Source: Caldalkalibacillus salinus
GTDB taxonomy: Bacteria; Bacillota; Bacilli; Caldalkalibacillales; JCM-10596
Length of the DNA: 55,798 nt
Direction of reading: 5' to 3'
NCBI RefSeq assembly: GCF_016745835.1
Contig: NZ_JAERVL010000035.1
Span: 1 to 55,798 of the forward strand
Position 1 is the first letter of the stretch; every line of letters starts with the position of its first letter. The notes beneath the pieces are model-generated. The model was not told the origin of the DNA and did not search any database. It saw only the letters and a list, made by a program, of their open reading frames with translations. Below, in pieces: positions 9,294 to 16,857 of the stretch. The translations under genes were made by a program, and so were the position numbers.

Positions 9294-9366
9294 GAGGGTA
9301 TGCTGGTGAGGGGGTTGTCCAAAATAACAACTAGGGATTGTCCCAGCTATCGACCACCCCATACCA
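9294..9366 (+). other. Possible structured RNA in the dsbA leader
   Basis: The intergenic stretch 9166-9412 is open of genes. Within it, GGGTATG (9297-9303) can pair with CATACC (9359-9365), GGGG with CCCC just inside, and GGGATTGTCCC makes a small central hairpin. The G/C-rich islands stand out from the AT-rich surroundings. I do not recognise a known riboswitch, and the structure may be a terminator remnant or chance. Confidence 0.3.
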
Positions 9367-9412
9367 TTCATCTTAGTAAGTAAAAATCACTTATTCGAAA
9401 AGAGGAGTCTAT

Positions 9413-10069
9413 ATGTCAGTTAAAGTTAGAGTTTACTCAGATTACGTATGACCTTTCTGCTTTATAGCGGAGGGTCCGTTAGAAGAAGCGATAGAAGGCA
9501 AGGATGTAAAGGTTGAATGGATGCCTTTTGAATTGCGTCCCTATCCTGCGGAAACATTAAAACCTGAGGAAGATTATTTACAGTCTGCTTGGAAAAACAA
9601 TATTTACCCTATGGCAGAGCGTATGGGAGTGAAAATGGTACTTCCTAAAGTGTCACCTCAGCCTCATACCCATTACGCTTTCGAAGGGTATCAGTTTGCA
9701 AAGGAACATGGGAAAGGAAACGAATATAATCACCGTATGTTCACGGCCTTTTTCCAAGAAGAATTAGATATTGGTGACGTTGAAGTTTTAACAGCTTTAG
9801 CGGGAGATATCGGATTGAACGAGACGGCTTTTAGAGAGGCGTTGGAAGCACGAAGATACAAAGAAGCACACCAAAAGGCGTTAGAGCACGCTTTTAATGA
9901 GGCTCAAATCACAGCTGTGCCGACATTTGTGATTGGGGATACAGTCTTACAAGGGGCACGGCCAAAGGAAGTCCTAGAACAAGTCATTGAAGAGGAGCTT
10001 GCCAAACAAAAAAACAACGACGATATCGATTTTGACGGCATGGTATGCGGTCCGGACGGTTGTCAATAA
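9413..10069 (+). CDS. DsbA/FrnE-family oxidoreductase, candidate selenoprotein
   Basis: Thioredoxin-fold disulfide oxidoreductase of the DsbA-like (FrnE) family. The reading frame starts at ATG 9413 behind AGAGGAG and runs 218 codons to TAA, but codon 13 (9449-9451) is TGA. The context is SDYV-x-PFCF, where family members have Cys-Pro-x-Cys: the TGA replaces exactly the first catalytic Cys, and Cys16 (TGC) is intact. The rest reads as a full protein with no other defect (WMPFELRPYP, SPQPHTH, AVPTFVIGD with its cis-Pro, and a final CGPDGC). A SECIS-like hairpin follows the TGA at the right distance. Selenocysteine insertion is therefore likely; a sequencing error or young pseudogene is the alternative. 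Without readthrough only a 182-residue fragment from ATG 9521, lacking the active site, would be made. An Old Yellow Enzyme gene follows after 24 bases. Confidence 0.8.
9465..9481 (+). promoter_or_regulatory. Bacterial SECIS-like hairpin after the in-frame TGA
   Basis: TAGCGGA and TCCGTTA form a 7-base-pair stem (one G-U pair) around a GGG loop at 9472-9474. The loop begins 20 bases after the TGA. The published bacterial SECIS model asks for a small apical loop with a G in its first two positions, about 16-37 bases after the UGA; this hairpin fits. A competing stem directly next to the TGA (ACCTTTC with GGAGGGT) is also possible. Confidence 0.65.
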
Positions 10070-10093
10070 CGTTAAGAAGGAGTCAGCAAGCAT

Positions 10094-11227
10094 ATGACAA
10101 AACATCAAAAGCTATTTGAGACCGTACAGTTAGGTCCAGTAACAGTCGGCAATCGCATTGGTGTGGCACCTATGACGAGGACGAGTGCGACAGAAACTGG
10201 GGTTGTCACAGATCAAATGGTATCTTATTACCACAAATTCGCCAAAGGTGGATTCGGGTTTATTATCACAGAAGGAACCTATACGGATGATAAATATAGT
10301 CAGGGGTACCCTGATCAGCCTGGTATTATCAATCAAGAGCAGGCTCAAGCGTGGCAAAAAGTAACTGAAGCCGTACATCAGGATGGCAGTAAAATCATCA
10401 TGCAACTCATGCATGCCGGTGCATTATCTCAAGGGAATCGATTCACAAAAGAGACACTAGCTCCGTCAGTCGTACAGCCTAAGGGTGAGCAACTGGGGTT
10501 TTATGGCGGCGAAGGATCTTTCCCCACACCGAAGGAAGCCACTAAAGAGGACATTAAACACATTATAGAAGGCTTTGTAAATGCAGCTCAGCGTGCCAAA
10601 GAGGTTGGTTTTGATGGGGTTGAGATTCATGGTGCAAACGGCTATATCCTTGATCAATTTCTCACTGATTACACCAATCAGCGTACAGATGAATACGGAG
10701 GGGCAGTTGAGAATCGCGTTCGTTTAGCCGTTGAAGTATCCGAGGCGGTTCGGGACGCCGTCGGCGATGACTTTGTCGTTGGTATCCGTATCTCACAAGG
10801 AAAAGTAAATGACTATCACCATAAATGGGCTGATAAAGAAAAAGAAGCGGACATCATCTTTACCCAATTAGGTCAGACAGGTTTAGATTACATTCATGTC
10901 ACAGAGTACGAAGCATGGCAACCTGCATTTCCAAAAGGGGAAGGAACAGAAGCCACAGACGCTGCTTTTGGAGACGGCGGGCCAACACTCGCTGCTCTAG
11001 CTAAGAAGTATAGTCAACGCCCGGTTATGGCTAACGGTAGTTTACACGAACCTGACAAAGCGCAGGCTATCGTTGAACAGGGAGATGCCGATCTAGTGAC
11101 GATCGGACGTGGTGCACTCGCCAACGGGGATTGGGCTAACAAAGTTAAAAATGATCAAGGGCTTGAAGAGTTTAAGCCAGAAAAAGTCTTAGCACCAAAC
11201 GCTAAAATTAAAGGCTTTGAAGTATAA
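10094..11227 (+). CDS. Old Yellow Enzyme-type NAD(P)H:flavin oxidoreductase
   Basis: FMN-containing TIM-barrel ene-reductase (OYE/NemA-like) that reduces activated C=C bonds or nitro compounds with NAD(P)H in the cytoplasm. Visible signatures: the FMN-binding start VTVGNRIGVAPMTR, QLMHAG, the catalytic-site segment VEIHGANGYILDQFL followed by TNQRTDEYGG-ENR, and the phosphate-binding end VTIGRGALANGDW. 377 residues, normal family length. ATG after AAGGAG. It lies 24 bases after the DsbA-family gene, so the two are probably co-transcribed, suggesting a shared redox or electrophile-stress role (inference). Confidence 0.9.
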   Translation: MTKHQKLFETVQLGPVTVGNRIGVAPMTRTSATETGVVTDQMVSYYHKFAKGGFGFIITEGTYTDDKYSQGYPDQPGIINQEQAQAWQKVTEAVHQDGSKIIMQLMHAGALSQGNRFTKETLAPSVVQPKGEQLGFYGGEGSFPTPKEATKEDIKHIIEGFVNAAQRAKEVGFDGVEIHGANGYILDQFLTDYTNQRTDEYGGAVENRVRLAVEVSEAVRDAVGDDFVVGIRISQGKVNDYHHKWADKEKEADIIFTQLGQTGLDYIHVTEYEAWQPAFPKGEGTEATDAAFGDGGPTLAALAKKYSQRPVMANGSLHEPDKAQAIVEQGDADLVTIGRGALANGDWANKVKNDQGLEEFKPEKVLAPNAKIKGFEV

Positions 11228-11344
11228 AGAAAAGACAAGCTTAAGAGCAGTCACAAACACGACAGACAAGGGTAGCAAACACTATTATCGCAAACTCAGA
11301 TCTTGTCAGATTGACTTGTCACAAAACATTTTCTCACAAAAAAA

Positions 11345-11440
11345 CACCTCTTAGATTGGGAACCATGATAAGCTTCAAGCTTCAAGCGTTCTCTTTCTAA
11401 GGGGTGCGTGCCACCTTAGGAATTAAGGTGGTTTTTTATT
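11345..11440 (+). terminator. Attenuator-like structured 3' RNA with terminator
   Basis: CACCTCTTAGA (11345-11355) pairs with TCTAAGGGGTG (11396-11406). A compact terminator, CCACCTTA-GGAAT-TAAGGTGG plus TTTTTT, lies at 11411-11437. CTAAGG of the first stem can instead pair with CCTTAG of the second, so the two are mutually exclusive. Upstream, GACAAG near 11268 can pair with CTTGTC near 11303. No plus-strand gene follows for more than 1.3 kb, so this serves as the terminator of the OYE operon or is a small RNA. Confidence 0.6.
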
Positions 11441-11702
11441 TATCTGATTTAGAGCTCGAACGAGTGTCACCGCGTCTTTCTAAAGTACGGTCTAAAAAGT
11501 AGCCCGCTAGGAGCCAGAATAAAATGGTGCTAGCATAAACGATATGCCGATGTATATAGTGGATATCTAAGAACATCTCCATGAACCAACCAGGTATACT
11601 AACGGACATTAGCAGCATATTATCACGGTCATAGCCGATAGCATTAAAAAAACATACCAGTGCTGCAACAGCTGTAAACCAAAACGTAAACTTTTTTAGC
11701 AT
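11436..11702 (-). CDS. Small membrane protein of unknown function
   Basis: 88 residues with two likely membrane helices (FTFWFTAVAALVCFFNAIGY and about residues 55-72, HIVYASTILFWLLAGYFL) and a charged, basic C-terminal tail (ERRGDTRSSSKSDK). ATG start behind a clean GGAGG. Not recognised as a named family; the pattern fits a small hypothetical integral membrane protein. It lies alone on the minus strand, tail-to-tail with the OYE operon. Confidence 0.65.
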   Translation of the reverse strand: MLKKFTFWFTAVAALVCFFNAIGYDRDNMLLMSVSIPGWFMEMFLDIHYIHRHIVYASTILFWLLAGYFLDRTLERRGDTRSSSKSDK

Positions 11703-11841
11703 AGGTTATCCTCCTCACAACCGTTTCATTATTAGTATGAAGCGAGAAGAGGGGAATTATGCTACGATCCACGTAACGGTGAACCATAATGAGGACGGAT
11801 CCATACATAGAATCAATCGAATATACTGGGCCACCAAAACA

Positions 11842-12513
11842 TTAGACGATCTGGATATCCTGCACGCCCCCACCGTGAACGTGGAGAAACAAATCAATAA
11901 TTGTTTGTAGGAGGGCTTGACCGTCTTCTTTAGATTTAGCGATCTGAGGCATAAATATGAGCTGTACAAGCTGATGGCTATCATACGTTAAGGCCTCTCT
12001 AATCACCGGTAAAAATGGTGAAGCTACAGCCCCTTTGGCATCTGAAAAGACGAGAAGCTGTTCAACCGAATATTCTTTACCATTGTATTTAATGGTTTCA
12101 TCTTTTTCACCCATGCGGAGTGTCAGGATATCTCCAGATATGGATTGGACGTCAAGGACCAAGATAGGTGTAAAGTAACGTAAAGAAAAGAAGTGTGTAA
12201 TATCCAATGCCGAATAGCCGGTTGTTGGTGAATGTCCTGACAAGATGTGATGGAATTGTTCTTCAAAAACGGGGACGTGATAACCAACGTCTATCCCTAA
12301 AGCTTCAAGGTAAGCATGTACGTACTGTAATTGTGGATGCTTTTGAATACACCCTTCCTCCTCAAAATCAAGACGGAGGCTTTCATGGAAAAATTGAAAC
12401 CGTCCCTGTAACATCTTTGGTGTCTGCAATACTTGTGTATCATGGTATTGTATGACTCCGACGTTTAGTTGTGGGGCTTTAAGCTTAATAAACGAGTCTT
12501 TTTCGACATGCAT
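11842..12513 (-). CDS. B3/B4-like (PheT-related) domain protein
   Basis: 223 residues. The middle (SALDITHFFSLRYFTPILVL and the following DVQSISGDILTLRMGEKDE) resembles the B3/B4 fold shared with phenylalanyl-tRNA synthetase beta, where stand-alone proteins are suspected tRNA- or amino-acid-binding or editing factors. The C-terminal segment (LVQLIFMPQIAKSKEDGQALLQTIIDLF) agrees in layout with those proteins. Cytoplasmic. The Shine-Dalgarno AAAGGA before the ATG is modest. No functional partner adjoins it. Assignment is by pattern recall, so moderate confidence in the domain and low confidence in the role. Confidence 0.55.
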   Translation of the reverse strand: MHVEKDSFIKLKAPQLNVGVIQYHDTQVLQTPKMLQGRFQFFHESLRLDFEEEGCIQKHPQLQYVHAYLEALGIDVGYHVPVFEEQFHHILSGHSPTTGYSALDITHFFSLRYFTPILVLDVQSISGDILTLRMGEKDETIKYNGKEYSVEQLLVFSDAKGAVASPFLPVIREALTYDSHQLVQLIFMPQIAKSKEDGQALLQTIIDLFLHVHGGGVQDIQIV

Positions 12514-12760
12514 ATGAATTCAGTCCTTTTCATTACATTGTCATGATTATTGTGTGTTACGACAGTATTTGATTTTAATGGATATTAATGTATATTATGA
12601 ACGTTTAAGTCCACACTAATATTGATTATCTTAGACATCAATTTTTTGTCATATTCGTTACAAAAAGTATTTCGCATCAAATGAGGAAAATGTTTCCGTA
12701 AGTTAAACATTTATAAAACTTTATGAACACAATATGTATATGATTAAGGAGGAAGCGCAA

Positions 12761-12949
12761 ATGAATATTGGACGAGCCAAACAAATCGTTGAGGCCCCTG
12801 AAGAGATTGAAGTACGCTACCAAGGTACCCCTGTCTGGATTCAAAACCTTAATGAAGGAGAAGAAACAGCGAGAGTATACACCAGAGAGGAGCCAGATGA
12901 CGAACAAGTCGTTCCAGTGGGTCAGCTAGTGGAAGTGCGCCATCACTAA
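12761..12949 (+). CDS. sspH: Small acid-soluble spore protein H
   Basis: 62-residue minor SASP of the H type, deposited in the forespore core. The start MNIGRAKQIVEAPEEIEV and the run VRYQGTPVWIQ-L-E-ETARVY are family hallmarks. ATG 12761 is chosen over the in-frame ATG 12734 because AAGGAGG ends 7-8 bases before it and homologues begin at MNIGRAK. Expression is normally by sigma-G in the forespore; I could not fix a sigma-G promoter with confidence. Marks the organism as a spore former. Confidence 0.93.
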   Translation: MNIGRAKQIVEAPEEIEVRYQGTPVWIQNLNEGEETARVYTREEPDDEQVVPVGQLVEVRHH

Positions 12950-13012
12950 TTAATAAGTATGAATAAGTATACAATATACACACATAACAGTACTGTAACA
13001 TAAGTCATAACA

Positions 13013-13068
13013 GCAACCAAGGAATATGCCATCATACAATGGTATCGATTTCCTTAGGTTGCTTTTTT
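13013..13068 (+). terminator. Terminator after sspH
   Basis: GCAACCAAGGAA pairs with TTCCTTAGGTTGC (one bulge), with an inner stem TGCCAT/ATGGTA, followed by TTTTTT. Closes the sspH transcript and separates it from rnhA. Confidence 0.85.
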
Positions 13069-13165
13069 CTTTATGTTTTTTCCTTCTGTCTATCATGTTA
13101 TAATCAATGGATACCAAGCTATAAAATCAAATAAGTGACACTGAATAAACAAGGGGTTGTGAATA

Positions 13166-13597
13166 TTGAAGGAAGTTAAAATTTATACTGACGGTGCTTG
13201 CTCGGGTAATCCTGGGCCAGGTGGATGGGCGGCCGTGTTATTGTATGGTGAACACCGCAAAGAGATCTACGGAGGACATGAACACACGACCAATCAACGG
13301 ATGGAACTTCAAGCTGCCATCGAAGCCTTAAATGCACTTAAGTCCCCTTGTCAGGTGAATTTATACAGTGACTCCGCTTATATGGTCAATTGTTTCAAAC
13401 AAGGCTGGTATAAGAATTGGGTTAGAAATAACTGGAAAAATAGCAAGGGTAAGCCGGTCGAAAATCAAGAACTATGGAAACAGCTACTTGAATTAGTGGA
13501 TCAGCATGACGTCACATTTGTAAAAGTGAAAGGTCATGCCGATGATGAATTAAATAATCGATGCGACGAATTGGCAGTCGCTGCGATTCCTAAATAA
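13166..13597 (+). CDS. rnhA: Ribonuclease HI
   Basis: Type 1 RNase H, cutting RNA in RNA-DNA hybrids (R-loops, Okazaki primers) with two metal ions. The catalytic set is present: D in IYTDGACSGNPGPGGWA, E in MELQAAIEAL, D in SDSAYMVN, and the last D in HADDELNNRCDELA with the nearby His. 143 residues, usual length for RnhA. TTG start with an AGGGG site a few bases upstream; no better start in frame. This classical RnhA form is found in only some Bacillaceae, which otherwise rely on RnhB/RnhC. Confidence 0.93.
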   Translation: MKEVKIYTDGACSGNPGPGGWAAVLLYGEHRKEIYGGHEHTTNQRMELQAAIEALNALKSPCQVNLYSDSAYMVNCFKQGWYKNWVRNNWKNSKGKPVENQELWKQLLELVDQHDVTFVKVKGHADDELNNRCDELAVAAIPK

Positions 13598-13674
13598 ATA
13601 TAAAGTATTGAGCTTACACGACGTTCACCTTTATTTAATTAAGTCATGTCACAATAAGAAAGGAGGGGGGCCAT

Positions 13675-14853
13675 ATGCTTAAGCTTACACAGGAAGAAGT
13701 CAGTCATCTGAAGCAGGAGATTATCACTTATGGTCGAAGCATAGGGATAGATAAAATAGGTTTCACAACGGCTGATCCTTTTCTCACACTAAAAGAGCGG
13801 CTAAAGCAACATCGTGAACTCGGGTACGAATCTGGATTTGAAGAGTCAGATCTAGACAAAAGAACGGAACCAAAGCAAACTCTCCCAGAAGCTCAGTCTA
13901 TTATTGCTATCGCATTGGCTTACCCTTCCAAGATGGAAGAGGCCCCAAAGTCAAAAAAAGGGGCCTATCGCGGTATTTTGTGTCGTTCCTCATGGGGATT
14001 GGATTACCACCATATATTAAGGGATAAGATGAACCAACTTGAAGCCTTTATCAAGGAGAAAGTGCCGGAGGTCAAAGCGGAGTCTATGGTTGATACGGGG
14101 GCGTTATCGGACCGTGCCGTCGCTGAAAGGGCTGGTATTGGCTGGAGTGGAAAAAATAGTGCCATTATCACACCAGAGTTCGGCTCTTGGGTTTATCTCG
14201 GTGAAATGTTAACGTCCATCCCTTTTGAACCAGATGAACCGATCACAGAGTCCTGCGGCTCATGTACGAAGTGTATTGACGCCTGTCCGACAGGTGCACT
14301 AGTTCAAGGGGGACAATTAGATTCTAATAAATGTATTGCCTTTCTCACACAAGTGAAAAACTTTGTCCCAATGGAATATAGAGAAAAAATTGGAAATAGA
14401 CTTTATGGATGTGACACGTGTCAGACGGTTTGTCCCGTGAACAAAAAGAAAAACTTCACACATCATCCAGAAATGACACCCGATCCTGAAGTGGCGAAAC
14501 CGCTGTTACTACCGTTACTAGATATGTCAAAGCGTGAGTTTAGAGAGACATTTGGACCAACATCCTCAGCCTGGAGAGGGAAAAAACCTATTCAGCGTAA
14601 TGCGATCATCGCTCTTGGCCATTTTAAGGATACGAGTGCCGTACCGAAGTTAACGGAACTGTTGAATCATGATCCACGACCAGCGATTAGAGGAACAGCT
14701 GCATGGTCGCTTGGCAAAATAAAAAATGAAGAGGCCTATGAAGCCTTAGTGGATGCAAGCCTAATGGAAAAAGACGGAGAAGTCCGGGAAGAAATTCGAG
14801 AAGCGTTAGATCAAAGGGCAAGTACGTCCAGAGAGGAGAATGTTTCTGTATGA
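13675..14853 (+). CDS. queG: Epoxyqueuosine reductase QueG
   Basis: Catalyses the last step of queuosine synthesis in tRNA (epoxyqueuosine to queuosine) with cobalamin and two [4Fe-4S] clusters. Seen: the DUF1730-type N-terminal region with GRSIGIDKIGFTTADPF, the Asp-containing MVDTGALSDRAVAERAGIGW, ferredoxin motifs CGSCTKCIDACPTGAL and CDTCQTVCPV, and a C-terminal HEAT-like pair (PKLTELLNHDPRPAIRGTAAW). 392 residues, normal. ATG after AAGGAGGGG. Its stop overlaps the next start (ATGA), so it is coupled to ogt. Confidence 0.95.
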   Translation: MLKLTQEEVSHLKQEIITYGRSIGIDKIGFTTADPFLTLKERLKQHRELGYESGFEESDLDKRTEPKQTLPEAQSIIAIALAYPSKMEEAPKSKKGAYRGILCRSSWGLDYHHILRDKMNQLEAFIKEKVPEVKAESMVDTGALSDRAVAERAGIGWSGKNSAIITPEFGSWVYLGEMLTSIPFEPDEPITESCGSCTKCIDACPTGALVQGGQLDSNKCIAFLTQVKNFVPMEYREKIGNRLYGCDTCQTVCPVNKKKNFTHHPEMTPDPEVAKPLLLPLLDMSKREFRETFGPTSSAWRGKKPIQRNAIIALGHFKDTSAVPKLTELLNHDPRPAIRGTAAWSLGKIKNEEAYEALVDASLMEKDGEVREEIREALDQRASTSREENVSV

Positions 14854-15389
14854 CACGTACAGCCAACCTGTATTACTCAGTGATGGAGTCTCCTGTAGGA
14901 CCGATGACACTCGCCTGTACAAAGAAAGGTCTATGTCGCATAGATTATCAGGCAGGAGATTCAGTGCTGAGAAACTTGATCAGATGGTCGAGACAACATT
15001 TTCTGACTGACCAAATACAGGAAGATGATCAGGCATTACAAGATGTAAAGCAGCAGTTAGACGAGTACTTCCGTGGGGAAAGAAAAAGCTTTGACTATCC
15101 ATTAGAATTAGTGGGAACGTCGTTTCAGAAGCTTGTATGGAAGACACTGCGTAACATTCCGTACGGAGAAGTTAGAAGCTACAAAGAGATTGCCCAAATG
15201 ATAGGTTCTCCAAAAGCGGTTCGTGCTATTGGAGGGGCCAATAACAAAAACCATATTCCTATTATCATTCCCTGTCACCGGGTTATTGGATCTAACGGTG
15301 CCTTAGTCGGTTACGGTGGTGGCTTGCACATCAAAGAACACCTTCTTGAGATAGAAGGCTATCTTCCTATGAGCAGTAAAAAAGCATAG
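14850..15389 (+). CDS. ogt: Methylated-DNA--protein-cysteine methyltransferase
   Basis: Suicide repair enzyme that takes the methyl group from O6-methylguanine (and O4-methylthymine) onto its own Cys. The active-site motif IPCHRVIGSNGALVGYGGG and the preceding helix-turn-helix (YGEVRSYKEIAQMIGSPKAVRAIGGANNKN) are intact. 179 residues. ATG overlaps the queG stop by four bases, so the two form an operon; this pairing of queG with a methyltransferase is common in Bacillaceae. Confidence 0.95.
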   Translation: MTRTANLYYSVMESPVGPMTLACTKKGLCRIDYQAGDSVLRNLIRWSRQHFLTDQIQEDDQALQDVKQQLDEYFRGERKSFDYPLELVGTSFQKLVWKTLRNIPYGEVRSYKEIAQMIGSPKAVRAIGGANNKNHIPIIIPCHRVIGSNGALVGYGGGLHIKEHLLEIEGYLPMSSKKA

Positions 15390-15517
15390 GAACAGGATAG
15401 AGCAGTAGAAAATAGAGTGGTAGAAAGTACAACCGTCACAGAGAAAGAAGTTAAAGCAAAAAGTTAAACAATAAGTTAAACAAGAAGCTAAGCAAAATAG
15501 ATAAACTAAGAAATGCG

Positions 15518-15558
15518 AACCTCTTTCACCCTACAGCGTGGTGTGAAGGAGGTTTTTT
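15518..15558 (+). terminator. Terminator after queG-ogt
   Basis: AACCTCTTTCAC pairs with GTGTGAAGGAGGTT across a short loop, followed by seven T. It closes the queG-ogt transcript before the arginine cluster. Confidence 0.85.
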
Positions 15559-15658
15559 TATGCACGTACACACGTCTATCCCTCTCTAAGTTTCAAGATA
15601 AAAAGGCCTTAAAATGTAAGCGTTACCATAATATTTTTTAATATATTTTAACAAAAAC

Positions 15659-15689
15659 GGTTGTATAAAAATACATTACTTAGTATAAT
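15659..15689 (+). promoter_or_regulatory. argC promoter with ARG-box operator
   Basis: TTGTAT (15661-15666), 17 bases, TATAAT (15684-15689) make a sigma-A promoter. The -35 lies inside TTGTATAAAAATACATT, a near-palindrome close to the ARG-box consensus (TGAATAAAAATTCA, two symmetric changes). ArgR/AhrC bound with arginine would cover the -35. The implied transcript start (near 15696) also argues against the TTG start at 15705 for argC. Confidence 0.75.
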
Positions 15690-15773
15690 GATTCGAAATA
15701 AGGATTGGCAGAAATTATAACAAACGAGCATAGTGAGTTATCAACCTTACAGGACAGGGAGAGGAGTAACCTT

Positions 15774-16808
15774 ATGAAAGTGGCAGTCATCGGCGCGACA
15801 GGTTATAGCGGTGTGGAACTTATACGACTTTTACTCAATCATCCACATGTGGAACTGACAACATTGATATCAGGGAATAAGGAAGGGGATTTATGTGCGG
15901 ATCATTTTCCGCACCTGAAGGGGATTGTAGAGCACTCATTGGAAGCCCTAGACGTTGCCCAACTAGTCAAAGATGTGGATTTCGTATTCTTTGCGACACC
16001 CTCTGGCGTGAGTCGTACATACATGCCAGCATTAACCGAAGCAGGCCTCCCATGTGTGGACCTTTCAGGAGATTTTAGACTGCACAACCCGAATGAATAT
16101 GCACAATGGTACAAACAGGAACCAGCTGACGCATCATTACTCGCCCATGCCGTTTATGGATTGTCTGAAGTGAATCAAGAACAGATCAGGGAGGCGACTC
16201 TGGTGGCTAACCCTGGGTGCTACCCTACATCGGTTTTGCTCGGATTGGTTCCTATCTTGGAGAGCGGATGGGTCGTAGTAGATGATATAGTCATCGACGG
16301 TAAAACGGGCGTGTCTGGCGCAGGACGTTCTTTGAACTTGGCTACACACTTTTCAGAAACGAATGAAAATGTGCGTCCCTATAAATTAGGCCAGCACCAA
16401 CATATACCCGAAATTGAACAGACGTTACAGGCGTACGATCCATCATCTCAAATCACGTTTTCAACTCACCTTATTCCGATGACCAGGGGAATCCAATGCA
16501 GTATGTACTTGACATTGAAGGAGTCAAAAACGGCTGAGGACATACTTGAACGGTATCAACACTATTATCAATCTCAGCCTTTCGTCCGTATCTGCCCTTT
16601 AGGAAAGTGGCCAGCGACGAAAGAGGTGTACGGCTCCAATTATTGTGATATCGGTATTCACTTAGACGCTCGAACCGGAAAGCTCATGATTATTTCTGTA
16701 ATTGATAATGTCGTCAAAGGCGCGGCAGGGCAAGCGATACAGAATATGAATCTCATGAAGGGTTGGGCACAGGAGACTGGGTTAAAGGTGAGCCCCGTGT
16801 TCCCATAA
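15774..16808 (+). CDS. argC: N-acetyl-gamma-glutamyl-phosphate reductase
   Basis: Reduces N-acetylglutamyl phosphate to the semialdehyde with NADPH, third step of arginine synthesis. Rossmann start VAVIGATGYSGVELIRLL, catalytic Cys in NPGCYPTSVLLGL, and the GKTGVSGAGR and His-containing HLIPMTRGI segments. 344 residues, standard. ATG 15774 is chosen over the upstream TTG 15705 because AGAGGAG lies just before it and the protein then begins like its relatives (MKVAVIGATG). First gene of the arg cluster, two bases before an ATG in the argJ frame. Confidence 0.96.
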   Translation: MKVAVIGATGYSGVELIRLLLNHPHVELTTLISGNKEGDLCADHFPHLKGIVEHSLEALDVAQLVKDVDFVFFATPSGVSRTYMPALTEAGLPCVDLSGDFRLHNPNEYAQWYKQEPADASLLAHAVYGLSEVNQEQIREATLVANPGCYPTSVLLGLVPILESGWVVVDDIVIDGKTGVSGAGRSLNLATHFSETNENVRPYKLGQHQHIPEIEQTLQAYDPSSQITFSTHLIPMTRGIQCSMYLTLKESKTAEDILERYQHYYQSQPFVRICPLGKWPATKEVYGSNYCDIGIHLDARTGKLMIISVIDNVVKGAAGQAIQNMNLMKGWAQETGLKVSPVFP

Positions 16809-16857
16809 GATGCCTATGTATGACCACCATGCGAAAAAGAGAGGGAGGGGTACAGCC

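Noticed and set aside
9521-10069. A separate 182-residue protein starting at ATG 9521
   Set aside because: It would lack the first strand and the active-site helix of the thioredoxin fold, has no ribosome site, and the upstream frame matches the family from ATG 9413 except for the TGA codon.
11757-11984. 75-codon minus-strand frame overlapping the end of the B3/B4-like gene
   Set aside because: Out of frame with a longer, better supported gene, no ribosome site; considered as a frameshifted continuation but it reads as unrelated sequence.
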